This document shows positions 45,262-58,500 of a DNA stretch of 64,000 nt, piece after piece. Source of the DNA: Nereocystis luetkeana (taxonomy: Eukaryota; Sar; Phaeophyceae; Laminariales; Laminariaceae); the NCBI GenBank assembly GCA_031213475.1, contig JARUPZ010000007.1, positions 7,373,586-7,437,585 on the forward strand, written 5' to 3'. Numbering within the stretch: the first letter of the stretch is position 1; every line of letters starts with the position of its first letter. The position numbers and the translations under genes are program-made. The notes beneath the pieces were generated by a model that saw only the letters and a program-made list of their open reading frames with translations, searched no databases and had not been told where the DNA came from.

Positions 45262-47511
45262 GTGCAAAAAACCCACCGGTGCGTGTGCCTGCGTGCGTTT
45301 GTGTGTGTGGGTACGGTAGGAATAAGCAGAGAGAAGAATGCTGCTGAATTAGCAACGAGCGACGGTGCTACCCATCGACAGAGGTTCCCGTCCTCGTACT
45401 TTGATTTGTGGAGCACAAGTCGGAGGGGCAGCCTACGGATGGTGGAAGAAAATGAAGAAAGCAAACACCGCCATGCTTTCTCTGCTGGAGATTTTATTCG
45501 ACGTCGAACAATTATTTCGTTTGTCTCCCTGTCCGTCTGCCTCTCTCTCTCTCGGGTGAATACAGGTCGCGACCGAAAAAACGCACCTCGGACCCTCGAG
45601 ACTCCAGGGCAGCAGCATTAAACTTGTTTCGGTGTGCCGATGACACTGCTGTACACCGCTCTCACCACACATTTTGACATTTTGTACTTTTGGCCTATCG
45701 CCGAGTACCACAAATCACAATATTAGTGGAACGCGATTGATATCACACTGCCATTCGAGAATCGTATAGCAGTGTGACGATGCCCCACTCCGCCACCTTA
45801 TTTTACCCTACAAAAGCCGGTACCGACATGCTAAAGGGAATTTTGGCACAGAAAAGGACAGGGCAAGACCGCGGTAGCCCGAGAATCTGGATAGGGTACA
45901 CACACTTCGCGGATCACCATTTTTGGGACTGCAAAACCAAACATGGGCAAAAACTTGGCGCCCAGCGTACGAGTATTTTCACGAACACCATGGTTTAAAG
46001 ACGGATACCCACCCACCCACCCGACCGCCCGCAACGACGTTAACCCGCGGTGGAACGGGACCGAGCCAGCAGCCGAGCCGAACAAGCACCACGTTGGACG
46101 GGTGGAAACCCCCGTGAACAAACAAAAAGCAAGGAACCCAAACCAATGCGTCTGAGACCAAAGAAAAATAAAAACACCACTCACACTTTCACACATATTA
46201 ACTAGACAGACCGACAGACGAAACAAACATATGTAACAAAAAAACGCACACAAAATAGAACAAAATCAGGAGAGGTCGCGTCGGTCGAAACACGTCGGGT
46301 ATAATTGACCGCCGCCGCTGCATGGCGTGTCCTCCTTTGCCAACCGGAAACTTGCTCGCTGTCTCGTCACGCCATAGTCGCGTCGCGTCGCACAGGCTGG
46401 ATAGCAAAACAAATCGAGCCCCCAAGACTGACGTTGCCTCCGCCCCCCACCCCGCTCCGCCCCCCTGCCCCTACCGCGTCCCCACCACGCCACCGGGTTG
46501 TACCGAGCGGCATGCTATGTACCCTGCCCTGTGTTTCGCCACCTCGGCCCATCGCTGCGCAGCACCCACAGCACGGCACAGCATGGCCAAGGAAACAGCT
46601 CAGGCTGCCTGACGACCGACCCCAGAGCACAAGAAGAGACGCAGGGGGACCACAAACAAGCACGCAGCCACTGCCTCGTGCCTGTTTTCTTCCATCTTCT
46701 CGCCTCTCTCTCCGCTTTTAAAAGCATACCTTTGGCTGCAGGGGGATCCTCGCCGGGAAACGGCTACAGCCGATATCATCAAATTTCACATGCTTCCCCC
46801 GCATTTCTGCCATCCAGAGTCTCGCTCAACGGAATCCACGCCGCCTGCGCGAAGCTGCGGGGCCTGGCCGGCGACGAAAATGCGCCGGGTGGGGAAGGAG
46901 GGGGGCTCTTCCCGCATGATGCACGCGTCAAACCCCTCTGCAAAGACAACGCGTGCGGGACCACGGGGTCGTGTGAGCAACTCTCGGCACGATGCCCCCA
47001 CCTGTAATGTTCACTCATCCAAGCGCATTCAGCACTCCGCCGGAGGCGCCACCGCAGCAACACAACCGGCGCCACCGCTGGGTAGGGTCTCTACCCGGGG
47101 AAGCCTTTTGCCCCCCCCCCACCCGCCGCCCCCCTGCCCCCATCCCACCCAAAACAAAAATCCATGTTCCAATACCTCAGCAACACAACACCTCGATACC
47201 CCAAATTTGACACGAATACAGACTACTCGTACAACTTATGGTACAACTCCCCCGAAGCAACTCCAACAAAATCACGAGCACAACGTTACAAAGAAGTGGC
47301 TGCACTCGCAAAAAACATGCCGAACCACGTCACCAGCAGCATCAGCACCAGCGGCACCAGCAGCAGCAGCAGCGTAAGCGGCGGCGTCCGAGCCCGCCCC
47401 CCGCCCTCCCACTTCAAGTTCTGCCTCCCATCCTCGAGGAACCCTCCGTGTTCCGTCTGGCCGCCGCCGGCGCTGCTGCCCAGCGCTGGCGCTCGCTCCT
47501 CCCGCGGGTGA
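45262..47511. other. Interval between convergent genes, with possible unassigned exons
   Basis: It separates the stops of the coiled-coil gene (+) and SEL1L (-). Two pieces look exon-like. At 45566 a strong acceptor (CTCTCTCTCTCTCGGGTG, then AATACAG) opens a 26-codon stretch starting VATEKTHLGPS and ending at TGA 45643. At about 46800-47007 a C-rich acceptor ending CCATCCAG opens a frame with GIHAACAKLRGLAGDENAPG that ends CPHL and stop. The same segment is also open on the - strand. Neither is firmly placed in a model. The rest, including C-rich DNA at 47115-47160, shows nothing. Confidence 0.4.
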
Positions 47512-50500
47512 CTAATCCTCCCGGCCAACGCCTTCTCTCTCCCCGCCCCTCTCCTTCGACGCCCGAAGCGCGCCGTTGGCAGTCCCCCCGGCGCCTCCGT
47601 TAGAAGGCGCGACAGCGGAGGCAGCGGCAACGACGGAGGCGTTGGTGGTCGTGGAAGCCGCGGCGGTAAACACGGCGGCGGCATGGTGGTGTTCAGCGGT
47701 GCGCCATTCATCTACTCCTCCCTCCGGTGATACGGCCGGAACAACATCCGAACCAGCACGGGCATCAGTGCTTTCGGCGTCGGCGGCGGCAACAGCTGTC
47801 GCTCGCCTCGCCGAAGGTTCACTGCTTCCCCCTCCCTCCCCCTTCTCCGCACCCCCCCCTCCTTCCGCCCGGATCGAGCTTGCTATGACTCCTCTCACCC
47901 CCGTCTGCTCTTCGCTACTACTGCCACCACTGCCGGCACCGACGCTGACACTGCCACCGCCACCACCGCCACCCCCCCCCACCCCCCCACTCCCACCAAC
48001 ACCACCATCAACACGGACGCCGCCACCGACCCTACTAGAACTCCCGCCGAGTCCATCCGGCTGTTGGCGGTGGCGGTGGCGACGACCACGACCGCGTCCT
48101 CTTCTCAGCAGTTTCATCGCCATCATCGTGACTCCGACCACCACAATCGACATCACGAAAGGGAGGGCGACCTCGGCGAGCACATCTGACGCTCCCATGA
48201 GCCAGAGGCCCAGCACTGCCGGGGCGGAGCCGGAGCGGCGGTAGTACTGGCGAGCCAAAGCGGGGTCGGCCTTCACACCCACGCCGTGCTGCCAAAGGAA
48301 ACGACAAAGAGCGTGTTCTTATGGGTTTTCTGTGTTGTTTTTGAGGGGGCTCGATGCTCGATGCGTAAGAGGGCGCAGGAGGGGGGGTGTACTCGATAGG
48401 AGAGATGTACTCGATCTCATGCATGGCCGTAGTCGTATGACCACACAGCACGGAGGGGGGGGGGAAGGGGCATCGAGTATTGAGTGTTTCCGTTTAGATA
48501 TGTGGTTTCATCTGCTGCTATGTTGCGTGGTAACTGTCGTGGGGGTTTGGCCGCTCGGTCGCGCTTTTGGTACAATGTGCAGGAGCTTGTCTTCGCCATT
48601 AGTCTAGACAACAGACAACAGGAACCATAGCAACAACAGCATCATCAATAGCAGCAGTGACAGACACAGTAACGACAGCAACAACAGCAGTGACCAATAT
48701 ATAATCTATCGGCAGCAAACTACGAAAATAAACACCACCACCGCCACCACCCACAAGACCACCTCCCCCCCCCTCCCCTCCCGCGATCGTCACCAACCCA
48801 AAAACACCGCGTGCGCCCAAAACCCCCTTCACCTCTCCTCCACCACCCCCACCTGATGCAGCCAACCCATCGCAAAGAGGCCCCGCCGGCTCCCCCCCCC
48901 CTCCGCCTCGCCCGCCAGCCTGTAATAGCCGACAGCGTCCGACAAAAGCCTCGCCCCGTCGCCCTCCCTCGCAACGCGGGAGGCTTCGCTCTCCCTGCCG
49001 TACCCCGTCCCCATGCCGGGCCCGAAGCCACCGGGGGTTTCCAATTTTTCCGCGGTTTCCTCCGTCCCCCTCGGTTCTGTCGCCGCCGCGTCTCCCTTGA
49101 CCCACGGCAGCCAGCCGGCGCCGGGGGGGACGACGCCTTTCGCCTTCGCCAGCCGGTACAGGTGGTCCGCTATCTCACACCTTGTTTTGGGGAGGGAGGG
49201 AGGGGGGAAGAGTGGGGGGGGCTACTCATGTCATGCATAACCGTAGTCGTAAGGCCATAGGCCCTTGCATCCCTGCAATGCCGTGACGGAGAACATCTGG
49301 TTTGCACCGACCAGGCAGATACTGCTTGCACCAAGCGCGAAGCGCCGTGAGGTGTTCGGTAAAACGCAAAAAGGGTGAGCAGCATCCTACTAAGAACCGC
49401 TGTGTAAGTAGATTTGGGGGGGGGGGGGGGGGGGGCAAGGCGAGTTCCCTCTTATACACAACACATGCAGGGTGCGGGTTGGGGATTCACGGGGGTCTGT
49501 GTACACCCGAGGTGACTGCTGTCGTTCGTTGGCTGCGCCACCGAAACAAACGCACGCGGTCAAGGAGTTTTGATGGTGAAATACGAGGTTAGGCTTCAAC
49601 CACCCACACAAACAACAAGAACACAAATAACCCCCCCCCCCCGCCGTCCCCGCCACCAACCAGTGTAGACGCTCCCTGCCTGGCTCGCTCACCTCGCGTC
49701 CGCGTCTCCCTGCTCGGCCGCCATCCTCCGGTAGGTACGCGCCATCGCTTCGGGGTTCCCACCCATCGCCCTCACGACGTCAACTACGTCAATCACACCG
49801 CCACCGATACCCTCATCGCCTTCGTCCCCAAACCCCACGGACGGCGACGCCTCCGCCCCCACCTCCCCCAGCTCACTAGGCTCATCGCCGCCGCCGCTAC
49901 TACTGCCGCCGGTGCTGCTGCCGCTGCTGCTGCTGCTGGTCTGGAGCACGCGGCCGGGCGACGTATCTCTAGCCTCGGCGAGTAAGCCTTGGTCCAGGAG
50001 CCAGGCGAGCGACGCTTGGCCCTCCGGGCTCCCCTGCTCCGCTGCGACGAGGTAATGCATAAACGCCTCTTGGTACTGCCATCGGGAGGGGGGGGGGAAG
50101 GAGAGGTGTTTGAAATTATCCTGTCGTGTCTGACGTCGAACGAAGCACATTATATATATGTGGCTCTTGCTACTACTGATAGCAGGAGGGCGCAGCAGAG
50201 CTAAGAGAGGAGGAGAAGGAGGAGAGGGGGCGGGGGGGGGGGGGGGGAGGGCGCTGAGATTTACGTCGAACCACGTCTAATTGGCATTTTGCCGACATGC
50301 ACGCCTACAGCCTACATGTCAGCAATAGAGCTGACGCACTCCGCACAGCAACGGGTAGGCTAAGCGGTAACACGGTGTGCGAAGACGGTCTCGTGCAGCA
50401 GTGGAGTAGGCAGGTTTCGCACCGCGTTATGGGGGTCAGCGTAAAAACAAGAGCAGTCCTTCGTCCCCCCCGACACGCGATGGAGAGGACGGGCGGCAGG

Positions 50501-53500
50501 TCGGCTGGCTAACGGTACCACGACAAAAAACGGCATCAACGCCGACTCCAAAACAAGACCGAAACCAAACACCAGTACAATCGCCAACAAAGACCAACAC
50601 ACCTCCACAACAACACCAACAACACCAACAACATCCACGACCCGACAGCAACACCACCACCGACAACAACAAACTCAACGGTAGAAAACCATTGACACAC
50701 CCCAACTCCGAGGTCGCGTCGATACAACGGTGCTTGGGCCCATACGGTACCCTGACCTGGCTGCCTTTGCCCCATCTCCCCTGTCTCTGCTAGTTTGCTG
50801 CTAGTTTACGAGATATTACATCTGCGTCCTCTGGGTTGTTGCGGGTATATACCTTGGAAGACTCTGAACAATACCCATCTACAACCTCTCTGGACAACTC
50901 TCTGCGGCACCTTCCCCCCGGTCCCCAGCGAAGTGGCTGCACAATCACGCAATGGGTGGACGGCGACTTCGCTGGGACAATCTCCTGCTTTCGCTACCAC
51001 TTGGCGAAGCGCCTTGAGGGCCTCCGAGTACCTCCACACCCTGATGTGGTTACCGTACCGACACGACGATAAGGGGGGGCGCTTTCCGGCAATGTCGGAT
51101 AACCCGATGGCGACTCCACCATGAGAGCGACGGCGCCGCCGCCTGCTCCTACCCCGGAATGAACCCTCCAGGCGTCATCGTGTGTGCGCACGATAACCAA
51201 CCCCTGGTGGGTCTGGTCTCGAAACGAACCTCGATACAGGTGGTGGCCTACGTGGCCTGGTGCCACTGCAACGAGGTCAACTGCCTTTCCCCCCTCCCGC
51301 TAGATATTTTGTAGAGGTTGGGTTGGCGTCGGTTAGGCAACGACCCTGTAAAACACGCCGCTCACGTGAGCTAGACAACGAGGGTACCGTTTCGTTTTTT
51401 GGGGGCGGTCGGTCACAGCTGGTGATCGAGCTAGATCATTTGTTGTGCGGGGTGGAAAAATCTTTACTCCGCACAAGGGGAATGGTCGTATCACGTAGTG
51501 TGTACCTGGTATATGGTAAGGTTCCCACGAGGAAGCTACATAGTACCCCCATTGCTGTCTCTGGAAGTGGCCGCACCGAAAAATAAAGCAACATATTGCA
51601 ACTGTTATCCATATGCATGTCCGCCTCACAAGCGGTTCTCAGCAGGATGCAGCTCACCCTTCATACGACTCGCCCAACACCTCACGGAGCTTCGCGCTTG
51701 GTGCAAAAAATGTCTGCCCTGGTCGGTGAAAACCCGACGTGCTCCGCGCCGGCATTGTAGGGATGTGAGGGTCTATGGTCATACGACTGCGGCCATGCAC
51801 GGTATCGAGTACCCCACCCCCCCCCAAATGTCTGCCTGGTCGGTGAAAACCCGACGTGCTCCGTCCTGGCATTGTAGGGATGCGAAGGTCTACGGTCATA
51901 CGACTACGGGCATGCATGATAATGAGTATCCCCCCCGTGCAACGCTACGCCTCTCCTCGTCAAGCAACGCAAGGACGGGGTGCACCACGCCGATAGGCGA
52001 GGCGGAGATTTCGCCTGACCTGCCACACAAAAACGAAAATAAAAACAGTCCGTTCAACACAAGGGACATCCAAAGAGGTCGGCCGCCCGAACCCCACAAC
52101 GGGGCCAGGTTCTGTCCTTTTCACGATTATGTCCCACGATCAACAACAGCAACGACTCCATCACCGGCAACAGCATCACCAACACTACCAACACGTACAC
52201 CACCACACCACCACCACCGACAACAACAGCAACAATGACAACCCCACCAGCAACAGCAACAGGGCCACACCCGTAATCTGTAAACCATTACCAGCCAATG
52301 AGAGTCCCAACCTCCGTCTTACGTTTCCTCTTTCGTAGGCGACCCTCCCATCGACGAGCGCAGTGTCCTTGACGCACAGGCGGGCGTATTTCTCGTAGTA
52401 CCCCGCCGCCGTCTCGCACGCGTCCGGTTCTCCTGGGAGCACAGGACGAATCGAATCGAATGGATAAGGCTACAATTAAACCAGAACCGAACCAAACCGA
52501 ACCAAACCGAACCAACGAGGTACAAACCAACCAAGCCAAACACACGTACGTACAGCAAACACAACGAGATAAAAACAGCAAACATCCGTGCTAGAAAACG
52601 TCCTGGATCCAACACGTATAGCCAAAAAATCAAACCTATCTGACTTTCCGCATAATCATGGGAAACGAACTATACGAGGTACGAAGCGCCACGAGAACAT
52701 ACAACAACGCCCGGGATGGGGGGGGGTCAACCGACACGTGTCCCCCCCCTTCTGCCATCACGTCATGCCGCCTGTCAGACCTTTGTAGTCGATTAGGTTG
52801 ATGTCCGCAAGGGCCAAGAGAGCATCCATCCCTCCGTTGTCGGCAGACTGTTTGAGTTTTTTTATTCCACCAAGCGCAAAGAACGACGGAGGGAGTGCGG
52901 CGAAGGAAGGCGTGGGGGTGGGAGTGGGGACGGGGGTGGAACCGGCAGAGAGCGGGGGTGGGGGTGGCGGTAGAGGGTGAGAGCTTGAAGATGGAAAATG
53001 GGGACAGCGGGAGCGCAGGGGGGGGGGGGGGCGGCGTACTCATTTGTTCCTTGCCTTAGTCATTTGACTATTGACCACGCAGCGGGGGGGGGGGGGGGAT
53101 TGGTCGGTCGATATTAAGTACACTGAAACACACGCAAGACAGTAGCGATCAACATCACCGAGAGGCATGGATGATGCCGCAAACTCCCCCGGCGGTTCGA
53201 GGTAGAGACGAAACGTGGTAAAAAAAGAAGCGAAGCAGTTGGTGGACCCTGGCAGGCGGCGACGAAGTCGTTCGAGGCATCACCCACACCTTCGCACCAA
53301 TGGGCCCCATCCTTCAGGCGCCAATCGGGTGCACCTTCCCTCCCCCTATACCCCCCGCACCTAAAAATGTGCGGAACAAGCCCCCAGAACACAAAAGCGG
53401 GGGGAACAAGGAAAGGCACCGTCTAAGTTGATACCCCTGTCCCACCCTATGATACCCAGGTTCCCCAGACGTGTTCTCCGTGGGCACTTCCCGACGACGT

Positions 53501-55548
53501 GAACGAAGAGCTGAAAAACAAAACAAACGCAAACACAAAAGAAGCGCCAAGACCGGCACGGCCGACGGAGGCAATTAGCTCATCAACAGCGACATTCGAC
53601 AGATGTTGAGCTCTCCGCGCGCAACACTCTCCCAGCCAGCTAACCTACCTACCTACCTACCTAACTACCAAGCAACCAACTACACACCCGACCGACCAAC
53701 TAACTCTTCAACTTCTAAAACAACAACCAACCAGCGTGTCAAGCCAACCAACACGCCAACCACCCACAACACAGAACGACCGACCAGCGACACAACCAAC
53801 CACCCAACAACCCACCAACGAAGCTAACAGCCAACTAACACATCAACCACCACCACCCCGCACCCCATACCCCACCCACCTCCGTGTAGTACTCCACCGC
53901 CTTGGTCAAGTTAACACCCATGTACGGGACGTGCCCGTGCTGAAACATGCCTCCCAGGCGGAGCGCGGCCGTCACCTGTGGCTCTTCAAACTGCCTGCCC
54001 ATTTCCTGCACGGAGGCACAGCAGCGGGTACACTTTCACTTAACAATCCCGCCAACCTATTTGTCCTTCACGAGGAATGTAAAACAAGCGCGGCCGCTGT
54101 GTATCACGCAGCTTGCGAAGTGGAGCATCAACCACTCGATCGGTCGAATTCACAGCTGACGTAGTAGTGACACCTTCTTTGAAAGCTGAAGATAGACGGC
54201 ATCAGCGAGCTACACGGTAGAATGCTGGCGACAGCAGGGACTACACAGTAGACTCGACAACGGCAACTACACACATGTCTGAAGGCGACAGCAGGTACAG
54301 TTGAGCAAAGACTAGGGGCGATAGCACCTCGTACAGCTTATAGTAGGTAAGGGACGACAGCAGAGGTTACCGCTCAGAACATGGTTACTAACGGCGACAG
54401 CGGCGACAGTTTAGCAGTAGGATGCGGGCGGCAGCAGCGATTCCAATCAGTCACGGGCGGCACCCATGAACGGCCTCGGCTGGCGGAGCAAAACTACCGT
54501 AGTGCAGCACGCGCAGAACAGCAACGCCCGAAGACCCAACAGCAGCCACCGAAAACCTTACTCCTGTTTTCGAGGGGAGCAGTCGTAGCAACGACGCACG
54601 CCACCGTCACAATTAACCTGAACAGCGTCAATAGGAGCACCACCATCGACACCACTACTGACGTCAACAACTACAACGCTAGCATCAACCTCGCTAACAC
54701 CTCCAACTCCAACACCCAAAAGACACCACACCAACACCGACACTGACACCTGCGCCAACACCCACCAACATCGACGCCGAAGTCAACACCAATGTCAAAC
54801 ACCAACACCAAACACAAATACACCTACAAAACTTGCACCAAACCCAGCACCAACACCAACATCAACGCGAACGCCTACATCAACACCAACATCTACACCG
54901 ACACCTACACCATCACCGACACCAACACCCGCGCCGACGCCAACATCGGCCCCATCACCGACACCAGAACCAACACCAACGTCAACATCAACACCAACAA
55001 CACCATTCCGAACATCGGTACTACCGTCAACACCAGTAACAACACCAATACCAGCACAAACACAAACAACTACACCAACACCAAAAAACACCATCACGGG
55101 ACTACAGTGCATACCCCCCTCCCCCCTTCCCTCCCTCCCCCCACCCCTCACTCACCAATGACTGCCAGAACAATAGGTACGCCTGCATCATGGCCCACTT
55201 CCCCCCCGCCCCCCTACCATCCCTCGTGTCCGAGTACTCCGAGTGCAGCCACATATCCGCGAGGGCGGTTCCGCACGCCGGGTCTCCCGCCTTCCACACA
55301 AAAAGACATCGCGGGGGGGGGGGAGGAAACAATATAAAAATGACGAAAAATAAAATGAAAATGAAATTCAACATGTCCAATGAACATGAAAACGGACACC
55401 CGGGATGAAAATGAACACACATGCAAAAACGCACGAATAGCGACAAACAGACCGACAGGCAAATGGATGGGCTCCCGCACGAGCATCGACGCGCCGCCAC
55501 TGCCGTCGTCAACGCCGACGCCACCGCTGTTGCTGCTGTTGCTGCTGT

Positions 55549-55580
<32 letters not shown>

Positions 55581-58500
55581 CTGCTGGTGTTGCTGCTGCT
55601 GCTGCTGCTGGTGTTGCTACCATTGCTGATGCTGCTGCTGTGTCTAAGCGTGCAGAGCAGTTTCCATTTCCGACAACTCGCACTTCACCCTTAGAACAAA
55701 AAAAGAGAAACACCTATGCGCGTGCGCTACGAGACACACCGTGATGAAAGGGGTCGCATACGGTACATGACATGGGCCGCTTTGACCTATCGACCGATTA
55801 GACGTTTCAATGATCGAAAAAAACAAGCACATTGCAAACCACCACCCCTCCCCGCTCCGCTCCCCTCCGCGCCCCCCCCCCCATCCCCGCCCCCCCTGCC
55901 CCCCCTGCTACTTGCCGCCGCCAACTCACATTAAACCCCTTCACGTACAGGTCGGCCGCGGCAATGGCCCCGCTGACCCCGCCTCCGACGACCTCCCAGT
56001 TCCACGACTCGCCGCTGTCCCGGCCCCCCCAGGCATCCCTGCCCTCCCTCGTCGGACCCCTGCCCTCCCGCCAACCATCACCATCCTCTTCCTCCTCCTC
56101 CTCCTCATCGTCATCATAATCCTCATCTTCATCATCTTCATCATCACCGGCTTCGCTTTCGCCTTCCCTGGCAACTCCCGCTCCCCAGCGAGTCTTGGTC
56201 AACCTATTCTTGCCCCACACAGCGAACGCCAGCTCTCGCAGCTCAGACTCGGGCTTGGGCCGGGCAACCCAGCCGGGTTCCTTGTTGAGGGCGCGGGGGT
56301 CATCGCGGCCACCCCCGTCGGGAAGGACGGGCTGGAGGTGTGCGGGGAGGTGGTCGCCGATGTGTCCGTTGTGGTGCATCCAGGCCAGGTAAGCGTAGCC
56401 CCCGATCTCCCCATTTCGGATGGCCTTCCACATGAGCTGCACATGCATATGTGATACATTAGAAATGGAAATAATGCCAAATAATCGACGGGTTATCGTA
56501 GAGAGAGTTTGCGGGAGAGGGGGAGAGGCGGGGGGGGGGGGGGGGGCATGGAAGGGTGGGTGGGTGGGTGGGTGGGTGGGCGGGTGGAGAGCGGCGGGTT
56601 GACTGTAGCAGCGAACCAAACCGCGCTTATCCGAGCCGAACCGAACCGAACCGAACCGGACTGAACCGATTCAATTGGGGGGAAAATGACGACGGCACTT
56701 GAACTGTGCCCGTACCGCAAGGATACAAGCAGAGCCAGCACTAGCACACTTATCACACCTGCGCCTGCTTCGACGGCCAACTCCTTTGGTACCTCTCGTT
56801 AACTGTCCTAACCAGAACCAATCAAGGGCCTTTCGCCCCTCTCGAGGCGCGAGACACAAGACGCAAGATACAAGACATAAGCCACAAGACATACCGGTAC
56901 AAGACACAAGACATAAGACACAAGACATACCGGTACGACATACCGGTAAGACGGAAGACACAAGACGCGAGACATAACGTGTACAAGACACAAGGCACAA
57001 CGCGCAACACGCAAAAGACAACATAACAACACTCAACACAACACAACACACAACACTCGAGAACAACACAAAAATCACAAACAAAAACACGACCGAAACC
57101 ATCGAAACAAGCACGAGCCTTACACACGAAACGCTGATACTCGCCCCACAGCAAAACGAGTACAAAAACAAACTATCACCTGCTCAGCCTTTGCGAAGTC
57201 GGTGCGGATGGCTATCGCGTCCCACCCATTGAGGTACAGGTACCCCAGCATCAAGGTTGCCGCGGGCTGTAGCATCGACGCGCGATGTTGGTGTTCATGC
57301 CAATTATTGGTGCATTGGTGTCGGCGTTGATGTTGATGTTCCGCGTTGGTGTTTAGTGTTTAGTGTTGGTGTTGGTGTTAGCGTTGGTGTTAGCGTTGGT
57401 GTTGGTGTTGGAGTTAGCGTTGATGTTGGTGTTAGTGTTGGTGTTGGGGGTGGGGTCGGTATTGATGTTGGTGTCGGTGTTGGCGTAGGCGTTGGCGTTG
57501 GCATTGATGTCGGTGTTGGCATTGGCGTAGGCGTTGGCGTTGTCATTGATGTCGGTGTTGGTGATGATGTTGATGTCGGTCGGTGCGGTATTTTGTGCGT
57601 CGTGTTGGCGTTGGCGTTCATGGTGTTGGCGATGGACAGCAGTTGCAGCAGATGTTGCCCAACACAATCGTCGACAGAATAGCAGCAGAGCAAGGGTAGG
57701 ACGGTGGCGCGAACGCGGGGACGAGACGAAAACACGCGGGCGAATGAAGCAGCTGCAGCCGTTCCGCTTCAAAGCTCCCTCGCGTCGGCACGAAGGACTA
57801 GCGTCGGAAGGATCCAATAACGGACAGGTTACCGGCCGATGTTTTCAAGACCCAGCAATCGTGTGAGGGGTTGTTTGTTCGTTCGTTCGCAAGCAAGCAA
57901 GCGCGTGGATACGGTGTGCGTTCGTCTAACCCGCAAAGGCAACCGAAGCGATCCCGTCTTCTTAAAAAATGGCGGCATACAGCGGCGACGTTCGACATAT
58001 TCCAGCACGGCTTGACATATGACAGCGCAGCCTACCTCCCGCACGAGACGCCCAGCCAAACACAAGAGACAGCCAAGCGGAAGGGAACACGGAAACAGCA
58101 CACTCAGAACACACCTATCTTACCGCGTAAATCTGGACAACGATCGAACAACAAATAACCACGGAAAGAAAACACCATTACAAAAATCAACAACACCGAC
58201 AACATTACTAACAGTACCACCACCACCACCACCACCACCACAACCATCAACACTACCAACACCAACACCAATACCATCCCCAACACCAGACTCACGTCGC
58301 CCGCTTCAGCCCTCAACAAGACGTCATCCCGCATATCGACGTCACGCGGCGGTCCGCCCTCCATGCCTGCTCCTCCCCCCCCTCCGCCCCCCCCGCCCAG
58401 GCCCAGCACCCCATCATGGCCACCCCCCATATCGGCGCCACCCCCCCACCCACCAACGCCGTGCTCCCCGCCAAGACGGAAGGTGTCGGGGGGGAGGTAT

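Noticed and set aside
47576-48244. 222-codon + strand open frame
   Set aside because: It is a shadow of the last SEL1L exon, whose - frame continues directly from conserved repeats into a membrane helix.
54792-55337. Asn/Thr-rich 181-codon frame
   Set aside because: It is a translation of the AACACC minisatellite.
55810-56454. 214-codon + strand frame
   Set aside because: It is antisense to the 507-bp SEL1L exon, with no domain and no splice support.
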